Shown here: piece after piece, positions 54,397 to 63,883 of the stretch | How the letters are laid out: each line of letters opens with the position of its first letter | Position numbering within the stretch: the stretch's first letter is position 1 | Assembly: GCA_018136815.1 (NCBI GenBank) | Contig: CM030939.1 | Location: 1,471,930-1,535,929, forward strand | Length of the DNA stretch: 64,000 nt | Reading direction: 5' to 3' | DNA from: Isochrysis galbana | Taxonomy: Eukaryota; Haptophyta; Isochrysidales; Isochrysidaceae | Made by a program: the position numbers and the translations under genes | The notes under the pieces: model-generated | What the model saw: only the letters and a program-made list of their open reading frames with translations | Told to the model about the DNA's origin: nothing | Databases searched by the model: none

Positions 54397-54562
54397 CCCC
54401 GGCAGCCCCGCCCGCCGCCACCCCGCCGCCGTGCCTCGTCTCTCTCCCTCTACCTCTATCTCGCTTTTCATCTCTCTCCTTTGCCGCTCCCCCGCTACCA
54501 CCCCTTCCTCCCCCCCGCCCCCCCGCCCCGCCCTCCTTCCGTCCCCTGGGAGCTCGGCCTCG
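53233..54562. other. gene-free stretch: repeats and GA microsatellite
   Basis: Contains the word tttgaccgccctaccct (53482-53498), the 62-bp hairpin repeat at 53541-53602 and (GA)n about 54281-54390. A pyrimidine tract at 54430-54540 runs directly into the next gene's start. Arg/Glu-rich frames here are microsatellite artefacts. Confidence 0.6.
53541..53602. repeat. 62-bp hairpin repeat, copy 2
   Basis: Matches 40171-40232 with four differences. The hairpin gcagcacct-ccga-aggtgctgc is a perfect 9-bp stem with a 4-nt loop. A related hairpin is near 38830. Confidence 0.8.
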
Positions 54563-56888
54563 ATGGTCTCTCCTCCCGAGGGCCGTGTGATCATCAAGAT
54601 GTCGGTGAGGATCCCCGATGGCCGAGAGGGCACCATCCACGTCTTCCCGGACGACGAGCCAAGGGAGCTCGCGGTCAAGGTGCCCCATCTGCGAGCGGGA
54701 GCAGGCGGGGGGGGGGGGGGCGGAGGGGGGCGGGGGGCGGGGGAAGGGGAAGAGGAGGGGATGGCGGGGGGGGGGGGGGGGGGGCAGCTGCCAGTTCACC
54801 CTCATTCAACAGAGCTCGCGAGCTTGTCTTTGAGAGAGGAGCAGTGGTGGGAGGAGGGAGCGATTGGCATCTTCGCCGATATCCCACCAAAGGAGCTCGC
54901 GAGAAAATGGAGGGCGGGCAGGGAAATGGCTAGCGTGAGCGGCCAAAGCTGGTGGCTATGGGATGCAACAGGCAGGGGAGCGCCTGATCCAGGCAGGGAC
55001 GGTGTATGAGGCGAGGGGAGCGGGCGGGCGCAGCCGTCGAGGGTCCACTCCGTGCATGCACCAACCCTGTCTGAGAGCCGACCGGTCCTGTTCCGCTGGC
55101 GCAGTTCTGCAAAAAGTACGGCATCCTCGAGCGCGCGCAAATTGTTGAGCGTCACATTGCCGACAACATGAAAGCGCTCATGCCCGCCTCGGCGGTCAGC
55201 CCGTCCACGTCGCCGAGCCGTATGGCTTTGCGCACGCCACCCTCAAACATCTCGACGAATGTGCTGCCCGAGCCGCAGGGTCCCGCGCCCTCCGCGAGTA
55301 TGGTCACCGAGGCGAGTCCACTGCCACTTCGAACCAGCCTCCCGCGGGCAGCGATCTCCATCCCGTACGCTCAACCGGGAGACGCGGCTGATCTGCCGCC
55401 GCCACCACGCGCCACTAGCATCGTCTCTGACAGTCCCTCGCGGCGTACGTCCACCGGCATCCCGTGCGCGCACCCTGACCTCGTGGCAGCGCTTCCTTAT
55501 CCACCGAGGCAGACTAGCGCAGTCTCCGACGGCGACGGCTGGTGCTCCACCCGGGAGCTGAGGCCAAGCGGCCGCAGAGAGAGCAGCCTGCCGTCAGGCG
55601 TGCCTGATAGTGTACCCGAGCCTGCCCCAGAAGTCATGCGCAATCCATCCGACGCGTCGACGCGGCGCAGCACCAGACGGAGCGACGTCTCATCCCTCGA
55701 CCCCTTCGACACCTCTCCCTTAAGTTGCCGCAGCGGCCACTCCGCCGTCTCAGAATCGTCTCCACGGAGCTGCGCTGGACGTGCTAGCGGCGAGCTGCGG
55801 CGGCGGCGCCACTCACAGGAGGAGGACGAGTGGGGTGATCTGCCCGTCGGCAGCCACGCCTTTCTGCGCAAGACAGCGTTGCGCTTGCGCGAGCGCGAGA
55901 TGGAGCGCTCGCAGCTCAAAAGCGTGTGGATGGCGCTCCGTCTCCACGCTGTGATTTCGCGTGACACTCGGCACGCGGCCGAGCTGATTGAGACCCGAGA
56001 GCGCGAGATGGCGGAGCTTCACATGGCCAACTCACGCATTGGGGAGCTTGCGTTTCTGGCCGCCTCCGGCGACACGGCGACCGCTGAGGCGCAGAGGCGC
56101 GAGGTCCTCGCGAGCCTCACACCAAACTTTGCCGCACGCAAAGCGCAAGCTGCCGCGACGAGGCTGGAGGAGGTGTGTGACAGGCTCGCGGGAGCTCTCG
56201 GCGCACGCACCCTGGGGGCGCGGGAGCGGCTGCTGCTGCAGGGTACCTGGCGGCGGTGGGCTGCCCTGCTGCCCACACGCAACGCAACGGCTTTGCTGAT
56301 TGAGCGTCGGGCGAGAGAGGAGGCGGAGACTGCCTTGGAAGCGACGAAACGATTACTTGAGAAGAAGGTGTGCTTCCGCATCGCACTTCCAGCGACGCGG
56401 CGATGACGTAGCGCAGTTTGCATGAGCCTAATGCACCCCATTTGTCAGGAGAAGGAGTGTGCAGACCTCGTCGAAATGTGCGTCCAGTCGAAGGTGATCG
56501 CAACCCCATGAGCATGCCGTGCGCGAGACGATTATGCTTATTATGTCTGAGTTTGCTCACTGCTTCTCAACGCGTATGCTTTGCAGCTGGCCAATGCTGA
56601 GCTCTATGCCGACGCGCTCCAATCGGCCAATGAACTTAAGAAAGTCCGGACGGTTAGTGGACAAGATTGTATTACTCGCGCTCAGCCCTAGAGATGAGCT
56701 CAAGTGGCATGATGCTTTTGCACGTAGCACGCACCCGCTACTTCCTTCGGACCCAATATGGCCCTTGTTCTCCTTGCTGACGCGACTCCCGTTGCGCTGA
56801 TCAATTGCAGTCATCGCACTTCAGTGAGGCAGGATCGGACGTGACCAGCTTTGGGAAGCACTCTCGCCGAAACAGCAAGGTCATTTGA
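54563..56888 (+). CDS. ubiquitin-like / coiled-coil protein, four exons
   Basis: Exons 54563-54679, 55105-56367, 56587-56652 and 56811-56888; all introns are phase 0 and GT-AG; 507 residues. The exon 1/2 join gives MSVRIPDGREGTIHVFPDDE, PRELAVK|FCKKYGILERAQ, then IVERHIADNM. This is a short beta-grasp-like segment followed by a helix, a pattern I have seen in flagellate and algal coiled-coil proteins but cannot name. A long Ser/Pro-rich disordered part follows. A helical region (LRLREREMERSQLKSVWMAL, IETREREMAELHMANSRIGE) is probably coiled coil. The tail reads SSHFSEAGSDVTSFGKHSRR. Intron 1 has long G runs. Function unknown; a cytoskeletal or scaffold role is a guess. ATG 54599 is an alternative start. 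Confidence 0.75.
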
Positions 56889-57260
56889 GTCCATACCCTT
56901 TGACGAGCGTCGCGCCCTCGACGAAAGCATCCAAACTGTCCGAGGCCGAGGAATCTTATTGCGTGCTTCGAACGGCGTACGGAAGATCCGCGCGGGCATG
57001 GCGAGGTTCGGGCAACTCCTGGGGTATTCAGCCTTCTCCGACTCGGCGTTCACGAGGTACTTTCTCAATGTAGGCATTGTTCGAACATTGCCCGGTCAGC
57101 GCTTGCACGGGGGTGGTGAGAGAGGACAGTGCAATGTGCCGTATCGACAAATGGAGCGTAGCGCAACGGGTGGACCCCGAGTTTGGCCGTTGCAGCTTCA
57201 TATGGAAATTGAACGATCTACGCAGACGATGGCTCATGCAGATCTAATATCCTCGGCAAT
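56889..57260. other. downstream flank, gene-free
   Basis: A frame at 56851-57303 overlaps the last exon of the upstream gene and ends in LINE 3' sequence, so I do not treat it as a gene. Nothing else is seen. Confidence 0.4.
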
Positions 57261-58347
57261 AAAAAAAATCTTTTTAAAATTCCCCGCTACGTGTGCGGCG
57301 TGAGGCAGTGTGCTAGTGTACCTCCCTACTACCCGACCTTAACCCCTAACAACCCTCTTCCCCTTTCCCAGCTCCCTTATTTTCGGAGAAGCTGGTTCCG
57401 GGGAGGCCGCGCGCACTGCTTCGGCCAAGAGTTGGAGAGAAGGGGGCGGGAGACTGTGGGTCGTCCTTTGTGCCGGTGTTGGCTCAGGTTATCCTCATTT
57501 AAATCTCATAGGCTCCTCTTTAATAAACGCGGTGATTCCGACTTAGAGGTTAAGCTACTTTTGGTGATGTGTCGTAGGTCCATGCCTCTTGCCGCTTGCA
57601 AGAGGTCCTCCGACGTTCCTATGTTGAAATCCTTGTCCACCGTGTACAGCGGGCTTACCATTTTCTTGATATGTTTGTTGCTCGGGGCGTGTAACCCCAT
57701 ATTCTCTCGTTGTTTTTTTAGCCTCTGAAAGAAACCGACTTTCGCCGTTACTAGCAGGTGGTATCTCGTAAGTATCGCTCTCAAAATCGACTTAACGGAC
57801 CTGCCGTCCGAGTTGCCATACTGGATGTTGTAGAAGTCGGTTAGGATGTACCTCCACGCCAGGATACCTAAGTATCCTGAGGAGGGGTGCGGTCTATCCA
57901 CCTGATAACAGAAAAGACGTTGGGCTGTTTCGGATCCCGGCCTAAGGCTAATCCCCAGAAGTCCTTCTATGAATTCAAAGACGGGCTCCGTCGCGATACA
58001 TGAGGCCAGGTGAGTGGAACTCTCGGGGGCTATGCCGCAAAAGCGGCATGTTGGATCGTCAGCAAAACGATTCGCCGTAGCTATCCTTCTATGTAGGACA
58101 TGTTTGAAATGCAAATAAGAGTCTCTAGGCGTTATAAAAAGTTGTATTTATACAATTGCGATACTTGTTTCCACTTTCCCGAGAGGACCGGTATCCTTTT
58201 TTCTCATCTTAGCGTGGATTTTTGTGCTTTTGTTTTCCTCAATGCGAGGAACGCTTTAGTCAAGACCTTGACACTTACATCCTCTAGCGTTGTATGCGTG
58301 CCTTTTAGCGCGTATTCTTGGGGTATCGGATACGCCGTTTCCGCCTG
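57261..58347 (-). mobile_element. LINE copy 3: 5'-truncated, older
   Basis: Same family as copies 1 and 2: oligo-T 3' end, the 3' UTR (ccccgctacgtgtgcggcgt...) and the ORF2 C-terminus. A clean frame at 57506-58114 includes CRFCGIAPESSTHLASC and the basic tail. Homology continues to about 58347 (tacgccgtttccgcc) and stops abruptly, as in a 5'-truncated insertion. One frame break occurs near 58133 relative to copy 2. It shows many substitutions against copies 1 and 2, so it is older. No target-site duplication found. Confidence 0.85.
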
Positions 58348-58677
58348 TCGCATCCGCGATCGACCTTTTTGTTTTAGAAGTTGTTTGCGTTTCTATGTTC
58401 CCTCCTTGCAGGCTAGCCACGAGTCACCGTCGCAGGGTCCTACATTCGTCCATTCGCCATTGTTGCCCTAGCCTCCTTTGTCGCCTCCCTTGTCGCCTGC
58501 TTGCTTATTTTAAATATTCTTAATATTAATATTTTACTTGACGAGATCAAAATGACCGATATTTAATTTTACTTGAATTTTTGGTTAGATTTTTTAATTT
58601 TACTATTTTTTATCACGTCTTTAATAATCTTTAATTTAATTACCATATTGTACTTATACATCATATTTTAACATTAA
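58348..58677. other. AT-rich non-coding insert
   Basis: From about 58505 to 58677 the sequence is extremely AT-rich (tttaaatattcttaatatta, atttaattttacttgaattt), in sharp contrast to the rest. No frame is supported. It abuts the second minisatellite array, as AT-rich DNA also does at 32.66 kb. Confidence 0.6.
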
Positions 58678-58858
58678 GGCGAGAAGCGCTCAATCACCAT
58701 CACCCACCGCATGGAAAAGCGTTCAATCACCATCAGCCTACACGTGGAACGCACCATCACCCCCACCGCATGGAAAAAGCGTTCAATCACCATCAGCCTA
58801 CACGTGGAACGCGTTCAATCACCATCACCCCCCCCACCGCATGGAAAAGCGTTCAATC
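58678..58858 (+). repeat. about 67-bp composite minisatellite, copy 2
   Basis: Same units and same first base context (ggcgagaagcgctcaatcac) as 32391, with about 2.5 repeats. It ends gcgttcaatcgcgg. Confidence 0.9.
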
Positions 58859-58976
58859 GCGGAAGATCGTGGGGATCATGAGGGTAGCGCTATCCAACCC
58901 ACTCGTTTGGCAAGAGGGTATGCTGGCGATGTCAGCCTGAACGAAGGGGTCCGATTTACCTGACTTTTTGTGACGT

Positions 58977-59222
58977 TTAGAGATCTCCCGAAATAATCTT
59001 GTTCCAGTCTTCATCACTGATACTTGAGTGATCGTCAGTCTTCCGCGTAGACGGTGTAGGCTGCCTTTTATGCCTTTTATTTATGAGTATTGTTGTCGTG
59101 GAATTGCGTTCAGTATTGTTGTGTTTCTCCGGATTGGGGCGACCAAGAATGCGGTTGCATAACTTCTGATACATGATCGAATCGGGAGGTGGTCTTCCAC
59201 ATTTTGTACATTTTTTTTGTGA
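58977..59222 (-). CDS. small Cys-containing ORF, unknown
   Basis: The minus-strand frame reads CTKCGRPPPDSIMYQKLCNR, then ILGRPNPEKHNNTERN and ends SDEDWNKIISGDL. CxxC with a later Cys and His could be a small zinc ribbon. No start codon lies before the CxxC, so it is an exon or a fragment. Composition is AT-richer than the housekeeping genes. Confidence 0.3.
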   Translation of the reverse strand, partial: SQKKCTKCGRPPPDSIMYQKLCNRILGRPNPEKHNNTERNSTTTILINKRHKRQPTPSTRKTDDHSSISDEDWNKIISGDL

Positions 59223-59422
59223 GAGTGTAGGAGAGCTTCCGCCCTCCGCCTCCTGCCATGGTCTCGTCTGCCTTGTGGCACCGAGGAGGAAGGGCGCGCT
59301 TATGGTCGCATAGCGCCTTCGTACATAACGTTAGCTTTTACGCATGGCCAAAGCCTGTAGGCCTAGGTATTTCGTGGCAGGATTAATATAATCTAATCTT
59401 CCTAGTACCACGAGCGCTTCCT

Positions 59423-59974
59423 ATGGGCGAAAGGGATCCCCAAGATGTCGTGAATGGGCTGCTAGGAAAAAGGAAGCGTTCCGTGGAATCACTATCGTCT
59501 ATGAGCATAGCACAGATGTCTGACGAGGTCTGGTTGGAGTTCAGTGATGTGAAAAGTGACATAATGGATATATGTATTTGTGAAGAGCTCCAAGGTGACC
59601 CCGATTTCACCACAGAGCTCAAACGATACAACCATTGGGATTGTAGTGCCGTGAGAGAAAGCATCGAGTCTGTGAAGAAAGAGGTGTTCGAAGCTGTCGC
59701 AGACATGGTAATGCGTACCGGAAGAGGTATACTTGCACACGGACATGATGTCCCTATCCAGCTGGCGTTCTCCTCAACTGTACATTCACCTACATCGAGC
59801 TTTTGGTTGGCACATGTGAGGACCAATGTGGAAAACACTCAGGGTGAAGATTTCCAGAACGCCGTCTGGGGTATCCTTCGGTGGATGTTCGGTCGAAGCA
59901 TCGAGTGGAAAGTCCCCAGAATAGATACCATCAAAGCTTCCATTTCATGGTTGGTGTCGCTGCAAAATCGATAA
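59423..59974 (+). CDS. hypothetical protein, 183 aa
   Basis: A clean ATG-to-stop frame of ordinary composition (MGERDPQDVVNGLLGKRKRS; FWLAHVRTNVENTQGEDFQN; WGILRWMFGRSIEWKVPRID). No signal peptide, membrane helix or known motif. The antisense frame at 59383-59838 is its shadow. The AT-richer setting and the adjacent minisatellite suggest accessory or inserted DNA. Confidence 0.45.
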   Translation: MGERDPQDVVNGLLGKRKRSVESLSSMSIAQMSDEVWLEFSDVKSDIMDICICEELQGDPDFTTELKRYNHWDCSAVRESIESVKKEVFEAVADMVMRTGRGILAHGHDVPIQLAFSSTVHSPTSSFWLAHVRTNVENTQGEDFQNAVWGILRWMFGRSIEWKVPRIDTIKASISWLVSLQNR

Positions 59975-61300
59975 CGGGTATACACACGACGATGCTCAAC
60001 TCGCACGCGCATTTGTCCATGGTCGACGTCGTCAGCGACGAAGGCAGAGGGATGTGAGCGGATCCCAAACACACGTTGCTGAGCGTTAGAGAGTGTGCGG
60101 AGCGTGGGCCCCGACTTCCTGTAGGACACGGGTCGACATGCATTCGAATTGGACGAGGGCTCCGAGCAACAGGGGGGCGTGCGAAGTGCGAGCAAGTCCA
60201 AAGAATCAACGGAGGCACTGATGGAGGCCACCATGCTTCCGTTCGTTGTCAGCTTCCAACCACCCAACCCAACCCCACCACCCAAGCCACCCGAGCTCTC
60301 CAACCCCGCCATCCTCGGTGCCACAAAGCAGCCGAGTCCATTGAACCATGTTGTGCACTCTCTCCCCTTTCCCCTTGAAATCCAGCCAGAAAGCATTGGC
60401 ATGGACGCTAGTTCATCACTATCAGTGTCCGTATTAGGCCCAAGTGCTGCGGGTGGCTGGATGGCTCACCGGCGGCGGGCGCGCGCGCACGAATGAGCTG
60501 TGGTGATGTGTCACAAGAGAGGTGAGGGGGCAGAACAAGACGGGGGGTTCTGTACCCTGGTGACCGAGACGGACACTGCTGTTGGAAGAGAACGACGCGA
60601 GGCGAGGGAGGCGGGTGGCAAGAGCAGAGGGGTGGAGAGCGCACAGTGGAGAGAGAGAGAGAGAGGAAGCGCGGCGGCGAGAGGGGAAGCGGCGCGGCGA
60701 GGCCGAAGGGAGGGAGAAGAAGGTGGCGTCAATGAGCGGCGGGCGAGGGGGGCCGTGCGGGTGGGGCGGCAGTGTCGAAATGCGCGGGGTGTCAGAATGC
60801 GCGGGAGAAGTGGCGAGCGCGGAGGGAGAGGGGGCAGTTCTGAAAGCGCGCACCAGGCGCTTGACAAAAAAAAACGATCGCTTTCAAAGGAATTCGATCA
60901 ATTTTCTTTGGAGGGGAAAACCAACATGCAACATGGGATATCATGAGATATCGTGATTTCAACGATATATCCACCCTGCCCCAAATCGAGTGAATGGAGT
61001 CAGACCACGTGTGTGTTTCAACATGTGAAGGGTCAAGTTGACTCAAGTAACCTCCAGGTGACAATGAAAGGTGTCAGCAGGGATGGGGATAATTGAACGC
61101 TTTTGGTCTTAATCCTAGTAACTTTATGTCATTTCTAAAACTGTTAGCTGTTAGCTGTTAGCTGTTAGATACTCTAAGTTTTAACAACTATTTTTACGGG
61201 GGAGAATGAGAACAGAGAAAAGAGGAGAAAGGAGAACAGAGGATAGGAGGGGGGAAGAGAGAGAGAAGGAGAGCGAGCCAAAGAGAGGAGGAACCCCCCG
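59975..61300. other. no supported gene
   Basis: Frames on both strands at 59839-60500 are mutually antisense and cannot be told apart by eye. 60600-60850 is purine-rich low complexity. A triple ctgttagctgttag direct repeat is near 61140-61168. Confidence 0.35.
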
Positions 61301-61305
61301 TTTGT

Positions 61306-61512
61306 GCTATCGGGGGATTTCCTCTTCCCCCGATAGCTATCGGGGGGTCCGCTTACGGCACCCCCCAGGAGCTATCCCCCGATAGCTCTCGGGGGATTTT
61401 CTCGGTCCCCCGGTAGCTCTCGGGGGGGCTGTTGGCGATCGGGAAAAAAATTCCCCCCGATAGCTATCAGGGGCCCCCGATAGCTATCGGGGGGCGTTGG
61501 CTCCTGGGGGGT
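61306..61512. repeat. cluster of CCCCCGATAGCTATCGGGGG palindromes
   Basis: Five palindromes of about 20 bp: 61327-61346, 61376-61395, 61407-61427, 61454-61473 and 61474-61494, plus a half site at 61306. Two have agctctc in place of agctatc. caccccccaggagc (61359-61372) and gctcctggggggta (61499-61512) form outer inverted repeats. Possibly a MITE/foldback element or a protein-binding array. Confidence 0.85.
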
Positions 61513-62454
61513 AACACATACACAATAAAATCTTAACCAACTAGACGCTGCTTGCACGGCGCGAGGTAGAGTGCTTATGCTCTTATGCTGTTCCTATCTA
61601 ATACCATCGCGGGGTGGGCGGATGAAAGATGAAAGGGGCTCCGTTGCCGAGCGGAGGCTACAGACGAGAGAACTAAGGTTATACTCGCATCGCAAGAGCA
61701 GCTCTTCTAACGGCTAAGAGCTCTCGCCTCCTTTTGGAGGCCGCGGCGAGACAATCGGCCCCTCCTCCCCCCTCTCTCTTTCCTCTACCTCCCTCCATCT
61801 TCCCTCTCTCGTCCCTCTCCCCTCTCGCTCTCTCCTCCCTCCCTTCCTCCCCGCCTTTTCCCGCTGCCATCTAGCCTCCCTTCGGCTTTCTTCCCTCTCC
61901 CTCGCTCCATCCCTCCCTTCCCTTCACCCTCGGGATATCCTCCTCTCTCTCTCTCCAACTCTTGGCGGGTCACAAATAGCACTGCACTCGTGGCTTCAGT
62001 GGCGGCCCTCTGTGCCCTCGCACCGCGCCCCGCCACCGTCCCCTTACCTTCCCTTCCCTCCCCTATCATCTCTGCCCGTCCCTCGCTCCCTCCCTCCCTC
62101 CCTCCCTCCCTCTGTCTCTCTTCCTCCTCCCCTTCTCTCGGCTCGCTCGGTGCTCTGGCCGTCCTCCCCTTTCCCCTTGTCGTCTCCCTTCTCTTCCCTG
62201 TCGTCCTTCTCTCCCTCCTTCTGCCGCGTCTCCTCCTTGTTTTCTCTCCCTTTGGCTACACATTTCCATCTCCCTCTCTCCATCACTTTCTCCCCCTCTA
62301 CCTCTCCCCCCATCTTCCCTCTCGTTCCTCCCCCCTTTGCTCTCTCCTCCCTCCCTTCCTCCCCGCCTTTTCTCGCTGCTTCCCTGCCTTCGCCTTTCCC
62401 TCCCTCGCTCGCTCCCTCCCTTCCCGTCCGCCTCCCACTCTTGCGCACCACGCC
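61513..62454 (+). promoter_or_regulatory. pyrimidine-rich upstream region of the DUF3727 gene
   Basis: From about 61740 to 62440 the plus strand is almost pure C/T. A block of about 85 bp at about 61788-61872 (catcttccctctctcg ... ctccccgccttttcccgctgc) recurs at about 62310-62382. 61523-61570 (aaaatcttaac ... gcacggcgcgaggtagagtg) resembles the 3' end of the LINE family, suggesting a related LINE tail. No TATA-like box stands out. Confidence 0.45.
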
Positions 62455-63389
62455 ATGCGGCTCATTAGCCTCCTGTTATTCTGCGGCACTCGTTCGGCCT
62501 GCGCTCTGCGGCTGGCTGATCCACCCCCCGCCCCTACGTGGCCATGTAAGACCGGGTGCATGCCGCAGTCAGCCATCTGTCGTAGCGCTTCTCCTCGGCT
62601 GTGTGATGGTGGTCACGCAGTGGAGCAGGACCCAAACGCCTTCCAGGTGAGCCTGAGCGACCCTCAGACGCCAGGTAAGACAATTGAGTGCACCATGATG
62701 GAGACGGCTGAGGTAGCCGATCGTCTCTACGCCTCGATGATCCCGCGCGACGCGCCAGCGCTTATTGCAAGCCTGAACACGGCCGATGCCGTGCTTGCCG
62801 AGATCGACGAGCCAGATGAGATTGAGGCGCTACTTCCCGCGGCAAGGGAGGTGTGCGAGGCGCTTGGACTCGACCTGCTTGACACGGCAGTTACGCTTAC
62901 GCTAGCGGGCGACGTGGCCGCCGCGAGCGAGGCCGCTGAGGAGCTTGACATTTTTGGGGACGATGAGCTTGATCTTGCTGACGACGCGGATGAGGATGAG
63001 GCTGATGCGGCCGAGGTCATCGCCACCTTCACTTATGAGGGAAAGACTTACTATATCATGGCTGTCTCGGCGCCCCTCATTCTCGTCGGCCGGCAGGAGA
63101 GCTTGACCAATTTTGTCGTAAGCACTCACCCGGCCCTGTGGGGCCCAGCATGTCGCCATCGAAAGATGGGCATCCGCGCAAACGTGCCCCAACCCAGATG
63201 TGTCACTAGCATTTGAGTGCGTGCCCTGCTCATGGAAGGGTGCCTGTTATCAGCCTCACCTTGGTCTGTTTGCAGGTGCCGACTGAAGCTGAAATGGAAC
63301 AGATTGGACCCCTACTTGAGTTCAAGATGCAACGAACCTCACTTGAGGAGCAAGAAGATGACGAAGACGAGGACTGGCCGGAGGTGTGA
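62455..63389 (+). CDS. plastid-type DUF3727 protein
   Basis: Two exons, 62455-63117 and 63276-63389 (GT-AG, phase 0), 258 residues. MRLISLLLFCGTRSACALRL is a signal-peptide-like leader. A stretch rich in Pro, Cys and Ser follows (about 22-60) that could be a transit peptide. The mature part matches the cyanobacterial/plastid family DUF3727: VSLSDPQTPGKTIECTM, IDEPDEIEALLPAAREVCEA, LDLLDTAVTLTLAGDV, FTYEGKTYYIMAVSAPLILV and, across the intron, VPTEAEMEQIGPLLEFKM. It ends in an acidic tail. The family is widespread in oxygenic phototrophs; its biochemical role is not established to my knowledge. Signal plus transit leader would fit a secondary plastid. Confidence 0.82.
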
Positions 63390-63880
63390 GTGGAGTCAAC
63401 GTCTCACCGTGTGTGTCGATCGCGCATCTTGCATTTTTGTCGCGTTTTTTGTTGCGCCTGTTGGGTGATGCAGTTGGCAATATATCTGTGGAGCTGCCCG
63501 GCCTGCTCTCCTCGTTTGCATTCCACGCGGGCCATACAAGCAACAGCGATGGCCTTGACGCCAGCGAATACCTCCATCCTTGCTTGGCTGTGGCTTGTGG
63601 ATTCTCTCGCGCCTACAGATAGAAATCGTGCGGCTGTATCTCATGATTTCATGAAAAAAATTCTCGAAGATACCAGCTCTTTCTGCTAAAAGGTTAATTG
63701 TTGTTTGCCTGCATTTTGTAGCCCACCTCTCCCTCTCTCCCTCCATTCGGCTTGGGAGGGGTGCACGCCACAGCATTGGTGATAAGGGCAAGGGACTCCT
63801 TCCTTTGCGCATTGGTCCGGATGCAACTTCTGAGAAGGCGTAGCGGTGCAACCTGATGTCCATGTCCACGCTTTTGGTTT
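63390..63880. other. 3' flank, gene-free
   Basis: Short frames on both strands overlap the last exon of the DUF3727 gene or each other and carry no motif. Confidence 0.4.
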
Positions 63881-63883
63881 AAT

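Noticed and set aside
53890-54590. Arg/Glu-rich ORFs near 54 kb
   Set aside because: They translate a (GA)n microsatellite.
56851-57303. 150-codon plus-strand ORF
   Set aside because: It overlaps the last exon of the ubiquitin-like gene in another frame and ends inside LINE 3' sequence.
61306-61512. CRISPR array
   Set aside because: Palindrome spacing is irregular, spacers are not of uniform length, no cas genes exist and the genome is eukaryotic.
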